The translations under genes were made by a program, and so were the position numbers. The notes under the pieces were generated by a model. That model was not told the origin of the DNA. It made no database searches and saw only the letters and a list, made by a program, of their open reading frames with translations. Below are positions 7,988 through 16,920 of a stretch of 42,196 nt of DNA, piece by piece. Positions within the stretch are counted from its first letter, which is position 1; every line of letters starts with the position of its first letter. Source of the DNA: an uncultured Bacteroidaceae bacterium (lineage in GTDB: Bacteria; Bacteroidota; Bacteroidia; Bacteroidales; Bacteroidaceae); assembly GCA_939800445.1 (NCBI GenBank), contig CALNGU010000008.1, positions 1 through 42,196 on the forward strand, given 5' to 3'.

Positions 7988-9385
7988 ATGATGAAGAAGA
8001 GTTCAAAGATTCTGTTAGCCTTGGTAGGCCTCGTGGTGGTCTTGGCCATCGTCTACCGGGCTGTCAACACTGCTCCTTCTGCCGACCTTGCGTCGAGCGA
8101 GCAGCTGTTGGAGATCGTTGACGACGGAGGCTGCGTTTTATGCCACTCCGCCAACCCTGACCTTCCGTTTTATGCCAACTGGCCTGTGGCGAAGAGTCTC
8201 ATCGGCCAACATGTCAAGGACGGCTATGCCTCGTGGGACATAATGCCGTTTATCGAGGCTTTGAACGCCGGCGAAGCACCCAACGAGGTTGACCTCGCCA
8301 AGGTCGAGCGCAGCCTCGCCGACGGCTCGATGCCGCTGGCACAGTTCTACCTGGTGCACTGGGGTTCGTCAATCACCGGCGCGAAGGAAGAGATAGCGAT
8401 GGCCGCCGTCAAAGACTTGCGTGCCAAGTACTATCCCAGCCCGCTGGCCGCACCCGAGTTTGCCAACGAGCCGGTGCGCCCGTTGCCCGACAGCATAGCC
8501 TACGACGTGCGCAAGGCGGCTCTCGGCAAGGTGCTCTACAACGACACGCGCTTGTCTGCCGACGGCACGGTGTCATGCGCCACTTGCCACAACCTCGACA
8601 TGGGCGGTGTTGACAACAAGCGTTACTCAGAGGGCATCGGTGGTCAGCTGGGCGGTGTCAACGCGCCGACGGTCTACAATGCTTGCTTCAACTTCGTGCA
8701 GTTCTGGGATGGTCGTGCCGCGACGTTGGCCGAGCAAGCCGGTGGTCCACCGTTGAACCCCGTCGAGATGGGTTGCAGCTCGTTTGACGAGATTGTCGCA
8801 AGGTTGTCTGACGACAAGGCGTTCGCCAAGGACTTCACCGCCGTCTACCCCGAGGGCTTGAGCCAGGCGACGATAACCGACGCCATAGCCGAATACGAGA
8901 AGACGCTCGTGACACCCAACTCGGCCTTTGACCGATACCTCAAGGGTGAAAAGGATGCCATGACCGCCGAGCAGGTCGAGGGCTATGCACTGTTCAAAGA
9001 GTACAATTGCGCCACCTGCCACGCCGGTGTCAACATGGGCGGCTTGACCTACGAGCTGATGGGGCAGCGCGACAACTATTTCGAGGACCGCGAACTGACG
9101 CTCAAATCAGGCCTGACCGACGGCGACAATGGCCGCTGGGCACAGACCAAGGTCGAGCGCGACCGCTACCGCTTCAAGACACCCACGCTGCGCAATGTGG
9201 CGTTGACATGGCCTTATTACCACGACGGGAGCGTCAACACGCTTGACGAGGCTGTGAAGAAGATGGCCAAGTTCCAGGTCGGACGCGAGATGTCTGACGA
9301 CGAATGCGGCAAGGTGGTCAGCTATCTTGGCGCCCTCACAGGCCAGTTTGACGGCAAGACGCTGACCAACGTGAACGACAAATGA
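7988..9385 (+). CDS. Triple-haem cytochrome c peroxidase (CCP/MauG family)
   Basis: A 465-residue exported protein with an N-terminal hydrophobic anchor or signal (residues 5-25). It has three CxxCH haem c sites: C49-VL-CH (VLCHSANPDLPFYANWP, the small Haem_bd domain), C197-AT-CH (CATCHNLDMGG) and C341-AT-CH (CATCHAGVNMGG). The last two form the standard di-haem CCP core, which reduces H2O2 to water. Three-haem CCPs such as E. coli YhjA (Ccp) use the extra N-terminal haem to accept electrons from the quinol pool, so the same is inferred here. The gene sits 53 bases after ccsA, whose product could mature it, and is followed by a strong terminator. Confidence 0.92.
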   Translation: MMKKSSKILLALVGLVVVLAIVYRAVNTAPSADLASSEQLLEIVDDGGCVLCHSANPDLPFYANWPVAKSLIGQHVKDGYASWDIMPFIEALNAGEAPNEVDLAKVERSLADGSMPLAQFYLVHWGSSITGAKEEIAMAAVKDLRAKYYPSPLAAPEFANEPVRPLPDSIAYDVRKAALGKVLYNDTRLSADGTVSCATCHNLDMGGVDNKRYSEGIGGQLGGVNAPTVYNACFNFVQFWDGRAATLAEQAGGPPLNPVEMGCSSFDEIVARLSDDKAFAKDFTAVYPEGLSQATITDAIAEYEKTLVTPNSAFDRYLKGEKDAMTAEQVEGYALFKEYNCATCHAGVNMGGLTYELMGQRDNYFEDRELTLKSGLTDGDNGRWAQTKVERDRYRFKTPTLRNVALTWPYYHDGSVNTLDEAVKKMAKFQVGREMSDDECGKVVSYLGALTGQFDGKTLTNVNDK

Positions 9386-9417
9386 CCGCCACGCCGACGG
9401 CGTGACATCACTATCCC

Positions 9418-9458
9418 CGGGCGAGTTGCACGACAATGTTGCAACCCGCCCGTTTTTT
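9418..9458 (+). terminator. Rho-independent terminator after the peroxidase gene
   Basis: CGGGCG-A-GTTGCA (9418-9430) pairs with TGCAAC-C-CGCCCG (9440-9452) across a 9-base loop, with one A/C mismatch, and is followed by six Ts. It closes the cytochrome c module. Confidence 0.85.
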
Positions 9459-9518
9459 GTGCCGGGCAACGCCCTCCCCTTGTGGAGACATGGTGCGCCA
9501 ACATACGCCCAAAATGCG

Positions 9519-9526
9519 TAAATTTG
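9519..9526 (+). promoter_or_regulatory. Probable gpmI promoter -7 box
   Basis: TAAATTTG matches TAnnTTTG. It lies downstream of an upstream in-frame ATG at 9482 and upstream of the ATG at 9566, which supports 9566 as the gpmI start. No clear -33 element is seen. Confidence 0.45.
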
Positions 9527-9565
9527 CGGCACTCAAACAGGACAAATCAACAAACAACTACGATT

Positions 9566-11086
9566 ATGGGAAAAAAAGCTCTTTTGATGATTCTCGACGG
9601 GTGGGGCCTTGGCGACCACGGCAAGGACGACGCCATCTTCAGCACCCCGACCCCTTACTGGGACTATCTGTTGAAGACCTATCCGCACTCGTGCCTCCAG
9701 GCCAGCGGCGAGAATGTCGGCCTGCCCGACGGGCAGATGGGCAACTCCGAGGTGGGGCATCTCAACATCGGTGCCGGGCGCATAGTCTACCAGGACCTCG
9801 TGAAGATCAACCGCGCGTGCGCCGACGGCTCGATAGCCAAGAACCCCGAGGTGGCCGCCGCCTTTGCCTACGCCCGTGACAAAGGCAAGCGCATACACTT
9901 CATGGGCTTGACTTCGGACGGGGGCGTGCACAGTTCGCTCGTGCACCTCTTCAAGCTGTGCGACCTGGCAGCCGACTACGGCCTGGGCGACCGCACGTTC
10001 ATCCACTGCTTCATGGACGGCCGCGACACCGACCCCAGGAGCGGCAAGGGTTTCATAGCGCAACTGGAGGAGCATTGCAAGGCTTCGGCAGGGCGTGTGG
10101 CGTCGATTATCGGCCGCTACTACGCCATGGACCGCGACAAGCGTTGGGAGCGCATCAAGCTGGCCTATGACCAACTCGTCGGCGGCGAGGGCAAGAAAGC
10201 CACAGACATGGTGCAGGCAATGCAAGAGTCCTACGACGAAGGGGTGACGGACGAGTTTGTCAAGCCCATCGTCAACGCCGGCTTTGACGGGACGATCCAG
10301 GAGGGCGACGCGGTTATATTCTTCAACTACCGCAACGACCGCGCCAAGGAACTGACTGTCGTCCTGACGCAACAGGATATGCCCGAGGCGGGAATGAAGA
10401 CCATCCCGGGGCTCTACTACTGCTGCATGACCCCCTACGACGCGTCGTTCAAGGGCGTGCACATCCTCTTTGACAAGGAAAACGTGGAGAACACTCTGGG
10501 CGAATACCTCTCAGCCCAAGGCAAGAGGCAGCTGCACATTGCCGAGACGGAGAAGTATGCGCACGTCACCTTCTTCTTCAACGGCGGGCGCGAAGCCCCC
10601 TTCGAGGGCGAGGACCGCATACTCGTCCCCTCGCCCAAGGTGGCGACCTACGACCTGAAGCCCGAGATGAGTGCCTACGAGGTCAAGGACAAGCTGGTGG
10701 AGGCTTTGGGGACAGAACAATATGACTTCGTGGTCGTCAACTTCGCCAACGGTGACATGGTGGGACACACCGGTGTGTACGAAGCGATCCAAAAGGCCGT
10801 CGTGGCCGTTGACAACTGCGTGCATGATGTCATCGAGGCGGCCAAGGCGCACGGCTACGAGGCGGTCATCATTGCCGACCACGGCAATGCCGACCATGCC
10901 ATCAATGCCGACGGGACGCCCAACACGGCACACTCGCTCAATCCCGTGCCATTCGTCTATGTGACCGAGGACAAGGGTGCGACGGTCGCCGACGGCCGTC
11001 TGGCCGATGTCGCTCCGTCAATCCTCACCATCATGGGGCTTGAGATTCCCAAGGAGATGACGGGCGATGTGCTTATCAAGAGGTGA
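9566..11086 (+). CDS. gpmI: 2,3-bisphosphoglycerate-independent phosphoglycerate mutase
   Basis: Cytosolic glycolytic enzyme that interconverts 3- and 2-phosphoglycerate using two Mn2+ and a phosphoserine (506 residues from this start, the usual length). It opens with [14 protein letters not shown], where Asp11 is a metal ligand. The phosphorylated serine is S61 in [14 protein letters not shown]. Further signatures are [41 protein letters not shown] and [11 protein letters not shown] longer frame from 9482 would add 28 non-conserved residues (with WCANIRPK) that overlap the promoter box, so it is rejected. It stands as a single gene between two terminators. Confidence 0.97.
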   Translation: MGKKALLMILDGWGLGDHGKDDAIFSTPTPYWDYLLKTYPHSCLQASGENVGLPDGQMGNSEVGHLNIGAGRIVYQDLVKINRACADGSIAKNPEVAAAFAYARDKGKRIHFMGLTSDGGVHSSLVHLFKLCDLAADYGLGDRTFIHCFMDGRDTDPRSGKGFIAQLEEHCKASAGRVASIIGRYYAMDRDKRWERIKLAYDQLVGGEGKKATDMVQAMQESYDEGVTDEFVKPIVNAGFDGTIQEGDAVIFFNYRNDRAKELTVVLTQQDMPEAGMKTIPGLYYCCMTPYDASFKGVHILFDKENVENTLGEYLSAQGKRQLHIAETEKYAHVTFFFNGGREAPFEGEDRILVPSPKVATYDLKPEMSAYEVKDKLVEALGTEQYDFVVVNFANGDMVGHTGVYEAIQKAVVAVDNCVHDVIEAAKAHGYEAVIIADHGNADHAINADGTPNTAHSLNPVPFVYVTEDKGATVADGRLADVAPSILTIMGLEIPKEMTGDVLIKR

Positions 11087-11121
11087 TGCTGCGGCGCAAG
11101 CCGGTGCAGACCGATAATGAT

Positions 11122-11158
11122 GCGGGGCGGACAATGAGTTGTCCGCCCCGCTTGTTTT
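11122..11158 (+). terminator. Terminator between convergent gpmI and DUF3467 genes
   Basis: A perfect 13-bp stem, GCGGGGCGGACAA (11122-11134) with its complement at 11139-11151, has a 4-base loop and a TTGTTTT tail on the + strand. The opposite side lacks a T run, so it mainly serves gpmI, though the hairpin itself may also slow transcripts of the convergent operon. Confidence 0.8.
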
Positions 11159-11178
11159 GCCTTGGTGGCTGGCGTGTA

Positions 11179-11487
11179 TCAGGCCTCGCCTTTCTTGAGC
11201 ACGTCCATCATGTTGAATGTGCGTTGCTCGGGCAAGCGTATCTCGCCGTGCTGGGCTTCGTAGCGGCGGATGTTGTCCTCCAGCGCACGGAGCAGCCGCT
11301 TGGTGTGCTCGGGTGTCATGATGATGCGTGACTGCACCTTGGCACTCTTGACACCGGGGACGACGCGCACGAAGTCCATGATGAATTCCGACGACGAGTG
11401 CGCTATGATTGCGAGGTTGGCGTAGATGCCCTGGGCGGTGGCTTCGTCGAGGGCGATTTTCAGTTCGTTTGTCTTTTCGTTGTCCAT
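11179..11487 (-). CDS. DUF3467 family protein
   Basis: A small soluble protein of 102 residues. The sequence IYANLAIIAHSSSEFIMDFVRVVPG followed by AKVQSRIIMTPEHTKRLLRALEDNI is the whole DUF3467 domain, a widespread bacterial family of unknown function. There is no signal peptide or membrane segment. It is the last gene of the parE-coaD-S41 group, 35 bases after the protease gene, and its stop faces gpmI. The ATG at 11487 is the only start that gives the full domain. Confidence 0.85.
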   Translation of the reverse strand: MDNEKTNELKIALDEATAQGIYANLAIIAHSSSEFIMDFVRVVPGVKSAKVQSRIIMTPEHTKRLLRALEDNIRRYEAQHGEIRLPEQRTFNMMDVLKKGEA

Positions 11488-11522
11488 GGTTTATGTGGTT
11501 TTGTTGATTGTTTGCCGTTGGT

Positions 11523-13115
11523 CTACTTGCGCCGAGGGGGCAGTGCGAGGATGCGTTCATACGTCCCGTCCTCCAGCAGAGCCAGTGACCGCTGCAGTGT
11601 GTCGTCCATGGTGGCGGTGACGATGACGTAGGCTTCCACCGTCCAGATGTCGCGTGCCACCAGTCCCTTGAGTTGCATGGTGAGGCGTGGCCTGGCCGCG
11701 GCGAGCTGGAGGCTGTCCACTGTCATGTCCGAGGCCTGGGCTTCCTGCAAGAGCGATTGCATGAGTCCGTCGCTGTCGTCAAAGCGTACGGCGAAATCCT
11801 CCGCGTCGCGGTATTCCTTTGCCAGCCCGTCGCGGTGGCTGTCGGCATAGGACAGGGCGGCGCGGGCTACGCATCCCTTGGTGAGCAAAGCGCGGTGCAG
11901 GGTGTTTGTCCGCGTGGTGTCGAGCGGCACGAAGATGTCGGGCATCACGCCCCCGCCGCCGTAGACAGTCCGCCCGAGGCGCAGCGTCTTGTAGCGCAAC
12001 GAGTCGGGGAAGTCTATGCTGTCCGCCGAGAACATTTCGCCATGGCGGTAGCGGTCGTCAATCTCGTGGGCGTAGGCCTCCACTCCGCCGGCATAGGGCT
12101 TTTGTATCATCCTTCCCGACGGGAGGTAGTAGCGCGAGGTGGTCAACCGCAGCATCGACCCGTCGGGCAGGTCAAGCACGTTTTGCACCAGCCCTTTGCC
12201 GAATGTGCGGCGGCCGACGACGATGCCACGGTCATGGTCTTGCACTGCTCCGCTGAATATCTCGGCTGCCGATGCCGTATAGTCATCGACGAGCATGACG
12301 AGGCGCAGCCCTTGCATCTTGTTGCCCGCACGTGCCTTGATGTCGCGCCGCTTGCCGTCGCGCCCGATGGTGTAGACGACCATGTCGCCCTTGCCGAGGA
12401 AACGGCTCACCATATCTACCGCGCTGCCGAGGTATCCGCCCCCGTTGCCGCGCAGGTCCACAACGAGGCTGTGCATCTTGCGGCGGTTGAGTGTCGAGAG
12501 TGCTTTGTCAAACTCGTCGGCTGTCGTCGCCCCGAAGTTGAGCACGCGGATATAGCCCACGCCAGGGCGCAGCATCACTGCCGCGTCTACGCTCTTGACA
12601 TCGACTTTGCCGCGTGTCACGTCCATATTTAAAGGCTCATTCTCGCCATGGCGCATGACCTTGAGGCGCACGGTTGTGCCGGCTTCGCCCCTTATCATCG
12701 AGGTTATCGCGTCGTTGGACAGCTTGCTGCCGGCGATGGCTGTGCTGTCCACGGCGACGACCCTGTCGCCCGCCATCATCCCCGCCCGTTCTGCCGGGCT
12801 GTCAGGCAGTGCCTGTATGACCACAAGGGTGTCCCTCAGGATGTTGAATGTGATGCCTATGCCGCAGAAGTTGCCCGACATCCTCTCGTTGAATTGCTTG
12901 ACCTCCTCGGCATCCATATATGTCGAGTGCGGGTCAAGCTCCGCCAGCATGGCCTTGACCGCCGCCTCCACGAGCGAGTCGGCCGGCACGTGATCAACAT
13001 AGAGGTTTGTCATGGCGTAGGCTGCCATCTGTAGCTTGCGCATCTGCACGTCGTCCTGCGCGTGGAGCAGCAGTGTGGCGAGCGTTGCCAGGATTGCTGT
13101 TGCAAGATGTCTCAT
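11523..13115 (-). CDS. S41 family carboxy-terminal processing protease
   Basis: A 530-residue exported serine protease with a signal peptide (residues 1-19, ending LLLHAQ). An N-terminal helical part (DPHSTYMDAEEVKQF) precedes a PDZ domain (about 80-170, GIGITFNILRDTLVV...GDRVVAVDS) and the S41 catalytic core. The Ser-Lys dyad is visible: S282 in YTASAAEIFSG and K307 in RRTFGKGLVQ. The 25-residue spacing equals that of E. coli Prc (S430/K455). A C-terminal extension of about 170 residues follows. CtpA/Prc-type enzymes trim or degrade envelope proteins; the substrate here is unknown. It starts 8 bases after the coaD stop, so it is co-transcribed with parE and coaD. Confidence 0.93.
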   Translation of the reverse strand: MRHLATAILATLATLLLHAQDDVQMRKLQMAAYAMTNLYVDHVPADSLVEAAVKAMLAELDPHSTYMDAEEVKQFNERMSGNFCGIGITFNILRDTLVVIQALPDSPAERAGMMAGDRVVAVDSTAIAGSKLSNDAITSMIRGEAGTTVRLKVMRHGENEPLNMDVTRGKVDVKSVDAAVMLRPGVGYIRVLNFGATTADEFDKALSTLNRRKMHSLVVDLRGNGGGYLGSAVDMVSRFLGKGDMVVYTIGRDGKRRDIKARAGNKMQGLRLVMLVDDYTASAAEIFSGAVQDHDRGIVVGRRTFGKGLVQNVLDLPDGSMLRLTTSRYYLPSGRMIQKPYAGGVEAYAHEIDDRYRHGEMFSADSIDFPDSLRYKTLRLGRTVYGGGGVMPDIFVPLDTTRTNTLHRALLTKGCVARAALSYADSHRDGLAKEYRDAEDFAVRFDDSDGLMQSLLQEAQASDMTVDSLQLAAARPRLTMQLKGLVARDIWTVEAYVIVTATMDDTLQRSLALLEDGTYERILALPPRRK

Positions 13116-13123
13116 TGCCGCAG

Positions 13124-13582
13124 TCAGATGCCCAAGTCCATCCCCTCTGGGACAAAGGGCGTTATGTCCTTGCCGTAACTTAGCAATTCGCGCACGATGC
13201 TGCTGCTGACGCTGGTCAGTTCGGGCAATGTGAAGAGCAGCACTGTCTCCACCCCGTGCAGCTTGCGGTTGATGTCGGCGATGGTCTCCTCGTACTCGAA
13301 GTCTTTGACCGTCCTTATGCCGCGTATGATGAGGTTAGCGTCTATTTGCTTTGCGAAGTCCACGGTCAGACAGTCGTAGGCGGCAACGTCAACACGCGGA
13401 TTGTTCTCGTACAGCTTGCTTATCATCGCCAGCCTCTTGTCTGTCGGGAAGCAGGTGCGTTTGCCCTCGTTGACCCCGATGGCGATTGTGATGTGGTCGG
13501 CAAAGGTCAGTGCTCGCTCGACGATGGATTGGTGTCCCGTGGTGAATGGGTCGAATGTGCCTGGAAATATGGCTCTTGTCAT
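13124..13582 (-). CDS. coaD: Phosphopantetheine adenylyltransferase
   Basis: A cytosolic enzyme of coenzyme A synthesis that adenylates 4'-phosphopantetheine with ATP (152 residues, a normal length). The nucleotidyltransferase signature is at 10-17 (FDPFTTGH), with the catalytic His17. [14 protein letters not shown] and the ATP-contacting [11 protein letters not shown] near the C-terminus are typical CoaD motifs. It lies 35 bases after parE and 8 bases before the S41 protease gene. Confidence 0.96.
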   Translation of the reverse strand: MTRAIFPGTFDPFTTGHQSIVERALTFADHITIAIGVNEGKRTCFPTDKRLAMISKLYENNPRVDVAAYDCLTVDFAKQIDANLIIRGIRTVKDFEYEETIADINRKLHGVETVLLFTLPELTSVSSSIVRELLSYGKDITPFVPEGMDLGI

Positions 13583-13617
13583 TGTTTCTTGCTTTTGTGC
13601 CGGTCGCGAGGCGGTGG

Positions 13618-15486
13618 TCAGTCCACTTTGTCCTCCTCGACGACGAGGTTTTCGATGATGAATTCTTGCCGCTCCATGGTGTTCTTGCCCATGTAGTATT
13701 CGAGCAGGTCGCCCACGGCGTCTGTCTTGCGCATCGTCACGCGGTCGAGGCGCATATCCTTGCCTATGAAGTGCGAGAACTCCTCGGGCGATATTTCCCC
13801 CAGTCCCTTGAAGCGTGTTATCTCAGGATTCGGTTGGAGCTCGGCAATGGCGTTGACCCTTTCCTCCTCGGTGTAGCAGTAGATGGTCCGTCCCCGCTTG
13901 GCGTTGCGGACGCGGAACAAGGGGGTCTGGAGGATGTAGACGTGTCCTTTCTTGATCAGCTCGGGGAAGAACTGGAGGAAGAACGTGATGAGCAGCAGCC
14001 TGATGTGCATCCCGTCAACGTCGGCATCGGTGGCGACGATGACGCGGTTGTAGCGCAGCCCCTCGATGCCGTCCTCTATGTTGAGCGCGGCTTGCAGGAG
14101 GTTGAACTCTTCGTTCTCATACACCACCTTTTTCGTCAGGCCGAAACTGTTGAGCGGCTTGCCCCGCAGGCTGAACACCGCTTGCGTGTCTACGTTGCGG
14201 CTCTTGGTGATGGAGCCGCTGGCCGAGTTGCCCTCGGTGATGAAGATGCTCGACTCCTCTTTCCTGTCGCCTTTCGCGTCGTTGAGGTGTATGCGGCAGT
14301 CGCGCAGCTTCTTGTTGTGCAGGCTGACTTTCTTGGCTTTCTCGCGGGCAATCTTGGTTATGCCGGCGATGGCCTTGCGCTCTTTCTCCGCCTCCTGGAT
14401 TTTCTGCTGCATGACTTCCACCATGTCGAGGTGGATGTGCATATAGTCGTCCAGTTCTTTCTTCACGAAGTCGCCGATGAACTTTAGCACCGTCGGCCCG
14501 TCTGGAGCCATGTTCTTAGACCCCAGCCTGGTCTTGGTTTGCGACTCGAAGACCGGTTCCTCGACCTTGATTGCCACAGCCCCGACAATGCCTGCCCGGA
14601 TGTCGGCGTAGTCATATTTATTGTTGAAGTATTCCTTTATCGTCCTCGCCACCGCCTCACGGAAGGCCGTCAGGTGCGTGCCGCCCTGGATGGTGTTCTG
14701 GCCGTTGACGAATGAATAGTATTCTTCGCCGTACTGCTCGGTGTGCGTCAGCACTATCTCTATGTCGTCGCCCTTGAGGTGTATGGGGTCATAGAGCGGT
14801 TCGCTCGTCATCGCGTCGCTCAGCAAGTCGAGCAGCCCGTGCCGCGACGAGTATTTCTTGCCGTTGAGTACGATGGTCAGTCCGGTGTTGAGGTAGACAT
14901 AGTTTTTGACCAACTGCTCCACAAACTCCATCTTGTAGGCATATCCCTCGAAAAGCGAAGCGTCGGGCGTGAATGCCACCGATGTGCCGTCGGGTTCGTC
15001 GCAGGGTGTGATTTCCCTGTCTTCCACCACGTTGCCTTTGCAGTAGATGATTTCCTTCACCTCGCCGTTCCTGACGCTGCGGATGCGGAACTCTGTTGAC
15101 AGGGCATTGACCGCCTTGATGCCGACACCGTTGAGACCCACGGATTTCTTGAACGCCTTTGAGTCGTACTTCGCCCCGGTGTTCATCACCGACGATGCGT
15201 TCCTGACGCTGCCGAGAGGTATGCCACGGCCGTAGTCGCGCACGGTGACGCTGCCGTCGCCGACTGTCACCTCTATCGTCTTGCCGAATCCCATCATGAA
15301 CTCATCGACCGAGTTGTCGATGACCTCCTTGAGCAGCACGTAGATGCCGTCCTCCTGGTGGTCGCCGTTGCCCAGTTTGCCGATGTACATCCCCGGGCGC
15401 AGGCGGATGTGCTCGTTCCATTGCAGCGTGCGGATGTTGTCCTCGCTGTACTCGTATGGTTGTTGGTTGGTTTCTTCCATGCTCAT
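13618..15486 (-). CDS. parE: DNA topoisomerase IV subunit B (ParE)
   Basis: The ATPase subunit of topoisomerase IV, which decatenates chromosomes with ParC. The GHKL ATPase part ([37 protein letters not shown]) is followed by the transducer and the Toprim domain with E418 (EGNSASGS) and the metal ligands D487/D489/D491 ([11 protein letters not shown]). RGKPLN and the total length (622 residues) favour ParE over GyrB. The usual EGDSA motif reads EGNSA; I believe this is common in Bacteroidales ParE, so no loss of function is implied. The start is set at 15484-15486 (MSMEETNQQ) because a longer frame from 15552 crosses the promoter box at 15521-15528. The ATG at 15478-15480 is an alternative. 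First gene of the parE-coaD-S41-DUF3467 group. Confidence 0.93.
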   Translation of the reverse strand: MSMEETNQQPYEYSEDNIRTLQWNEHIRLRPGMYIGKLGNGDHQEDGIYVLLKEVIDNSVDEFMMGFGKTIEVTVGDGSVTVRDYGRGIPLGSVRNASSVMNTGAKYDSKAFKKSVGLNGVGIKAVNALSTEFRIRSVRNGEVKEIIYCKGNVVEDREITPCDEPDGTSVAFTPDASLFEGYAYKMEFVEQLVKNYVYLNTGLTIVLNGKKYSSRHGLLDLLSDAMTSEPLYDPIHLKGDDIEIVLTHTEQYGEEYYSFVNGQNTIQGGTHLTAFREAVARTIKEYFNNKYDYADIRAGIVGAVAIKVEEPVFESQTKTRLGSKNMAPDGPTVLKFIGDFVKKELDDYMHIHLDMVEVMQQKIQEAEKERKAIAGITKIAREKAKKVSLHNKKLRDCRIHLNDAKGDRKEESSIFITEGNSASGSITKSRNVDTQAVFSLRGKPLNSFGLTKKVVYENEEFNLLQAALNIEDGIEGLRYNRVIVATDADVDGMHIRLLLITFFLQFFPELIKKGHVYILQTPLFRVRNAKRGRTIYCYTEEERVNAIAELQPNPEITRFKGLGEISPEEFSHFIGKDMRLDRVTMRKTDAVGDLLEYYMGKNTMERQEFIIENLVVEEDKVD

Positions 15487-15520
15487 TTCATCCTGTGTGT
15501 GGCGGTTGTGCCGTTGTTGG

Positions 15521-15528
15521 CAAAGGTA
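15521..15528 (-). promoter_or_regulatory. Probable parE operon promoter -7 box
   Basis: On the - strand TACCTTTG (15528 down to 15521) matches TAnnTTTG and places transcription start near 15514, about 28 bases before the parE ATG. The likely -33 region (around 15548-15554) falls inside a half copy of the REP-like element. Confidence 0.5.
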
Positions 15529-15537
15529 GTGTTTTTT

Positions 15538-15554
15538 TTGGCGCGTCTCCACAA
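15538..15554 (+). repeat. Half copy of the REP-like element
   Basis: TTGGCGCGTCTCCACAA contains the right half of the full element at 15605-15631 (TTGGCGCGTCTCC) and ends with the CCACAA tail seen at 5275-5281. It has no matching left arm. It overlaps the upstream part of the parE promoter. Confidence 0.55.
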
Positions 15555-15604
15555 TCGAAATGATGTGACGCGTGCCGCAGGATGGTTTATGGTGTGTTGC
15601 TGCT

Positions 15605-15631
15605 TGTAGAGACGTGCCATTGGCGCGTCTC
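15605..15631 (+). repeat. REP element, left flank of the RAYT gene
   Basis: TGTAGAGACG begins an imperfect palindrome, GAGACGTGCC-ATT-GGCGCGTCTC at 15609-15631. Its full 27 bases are exactly the reverse complement of 16348-16374 on the other side of the transposase gene. Confidence 0.8.
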
Positions 15632-15716
15632 CTCCGTGCTTCTTGTCATTATCTTCGTTTGTTTATTGTGTGATGTGCTGATGGTGCTTCTTTACTATTC
15701 ATCTCTCCGTTTTTCG

Positions 15717-16316
15717 TCAGAGGCTCTCGTCATGGTATTCATCCGCATCCCATCGGGCTACGTTGTTGCTGATGTAGGTCGAGATGTTGTTCAATTCGTC
15801 TTGCCCCCTTACTATGCGTTCGTGGAAACGTTCTTGCCATGCAAATTCTATATGTTGCTGCCTTGCGTGTTTGCTGATTGCCGATTTGAAATGAGATATG
15901 ATGCGCGACAGCCGGCCGCATTTGCGTGCAGCTGCTTGCTTTTGTGTCCGAGGTTCGTCTGTTTGGCTTTGCTGTTTGTTGTCATTGGGGTGTATTATGA
16001 CAATCAGGTGTATGTGGTTGGGCATGACAACGTGTAGGGGCATTGACACGTCATCGTGCAGCGATTCAATTGCCATTGCACAAACGTTGGCGAATATGCC
16101 AATGTTGCTGAATTTCATGACAGGGCCTTTTCCCGTCGTGTGGACGATTTCACCAAAATAATGTTTGCGTCCGGATGTGCATATCGTGACAAAGTATATG
16201 CCTGCATCATAGTCGTGCCATGTGGCACGTGAGGTGTTGATGCGGTAGGTATTTCTGTATTTGTCAGTGGTTGCCATATCGTGTGCAATTATAGGTTTTG
16301 TCATTGTGATCGGCAA
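15717..16316 (-). CDS. REP-associated tyrosine transposase (RAYT, Y1 family)
   Basis: A 199-residue single-copy-type Y1 transposase related to IS200/IS605 TnpA and E. coli TnpA_REP. The HUH metal motif is H101-I-H103 in VVMPNHIHLIVII. The N-terminal YRINTSRATWHDYDAGIYF into VTICTSG strand and the C-terminal WQERFHERIVRGQDELN plus STYISNNVARW are hallmarks of RAYTs; Y181 in STYISNN is the likely nucleophile. The frame is intact. Translation may start at the first ATG or at the ATG encoding residue 14 (MATTDKYRNTYR), which is closer to the conserved region. The gene is flanked by two identical inverted REP palindromes and has no other transposon genes, as expected for a RAYT that mobilises REPs. 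Confidence 0.88.
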   Translation of the reverse strand: MPITMTKPIIAHDMATTDKYRNTYRINTSRATWHDYDAGIYFVTICTSGRKHYFGEIVHTTGKGPVMKFSNIGIFANVCAMAIESLHDDVSMPLHVVMPNHIHLIVIIHPNDNKQQSQTDEPRTQKQAAARKCGRLSRIISHFKSAISKHARQQHIEFAWQERFHERIVRGQDELNNISTYISNNVARWDADEYHDESL

Positions 16317-16347
16317 AATCGTGGTGTGTTTTTTGTCGCCTGTCGTA

Positions 16348-16374
16348 GAGACGCGCCAATGGCACGTCTCTACA
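16348..16374 (-). repeat. REP element, right flank of the RAYT gene
   Basis: GAGACGCGCC-AAT-GGCACGTCTC followed by TACA. It is the exact reverse complement of 15605-15631. The two copies point in opposite directions around the transposase gene, about 85 and 31 bases from its two ends. Confidence 0.8.
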
Positions 16375-16920
16375 GTTGTGGGCGTGTTTTATGTCGTGAA
16401 ATCTTTGGTGTGCTGCTGGTTGTCGGATTGGGGGCATCGCCCTCAAAATCATCCCACCCAATCCCCATTACCATGCAATGCTTTTGCCTTTATCATACAA
16501 TGCTGTCTGCGTTTGCTTGCAATGCTGTCGGGGCGGCGGGCGGTGTCGCTGGCGTGTCTCGGCATTTTTTCGTTTATTTGCAGGGACGTGCCTGCTTTGC
16601 CTCTCTATGTGACTGGTTGTTGCGGTGGGTCTTTTGTTATAATTATTGCAAGTTTTACCCGAAAACATACTATTTAACTTTAATTGTGTTAAATGGGGGG
16701 GGGTAATTTTCTTTAACCTTTATAGCTTTGCAATCGCTCCATAGTGTATGGACACCCGTCCATGCCGCCTTGGAGGCTGGTCATCTGTGCTTTAGGCTTT
16801 ATGAAAACACCCGGATGGACAGCTGGTATGCCAGGCGGCGGCAAGTGTGGCGCATGATGCGCTTTGATGGGCAGGAAAGGGATGTCGGGTGCTACGCACG
16901 GCATGGGGCGCATATAAATA
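16375..16920. other. Intergenic region between the RAYT unit and the fimbrial locus
   Basis: About 546 bases without a convincing gene. It contains an inverted sequence around 16427-16470 (ATTGGGGGCATCGCCC and, further on, CCCAATCCCC), a nine-base G tract at 16695-16703, and a promoter-like box at 16723-16730. The last 190 bases would be an unusually long leader for the DUF3575 gene. Overlapping short frames here lack any recognisable feature. Confidence 0.5.
16695..16730 (+). promoter_or_regulatory. Probable fimbrial-locus promoter with a nine-base G tract
   Basis: TAGCTTTG at 16723-16730 matches TAnnTTTG. G9 followed by TAA lies at 16695-16706, ending 19 bases before the box, in the -33 zone. 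The flank GTTAAAT-G9-TAA resembles the - strand arrangement at 6058-6072 (GTTAACAAATA-G9-TAA). The DUF3575 start is about 190 bases downstream. Confidence 0.4.

Noticed and set aside
9482..9565. N-terminal extension of gpmI from an upstream ATG
   Set aside because: It would overlap the TAAATTTG promoter box and adds 28 non-conserved residues before the standard [14 protein letters not shown] start.
14221..14235. ParE EGNSA instead of EGDSA as a possible resistance or loss-of-function change
   Set aside because: The catalytic Glu and the DxDxD metal site are intact, and I believe the Asn is usual in Bacteroidales ParE; sequence alone gives no reason to call it a mutation.
13546..14487. 313-codon open frame on the + strand opposite parE
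   Set aside because: Antisense shadow of parE, whose Toprim and ATPase motifs are unambiguous.
15487..15552. N-terminal extension of parE
   Set aside because: It crosses the probable promoter box at 15521-15528 and encodes a basic, non-conserved stretch before MSMEETNQQ.
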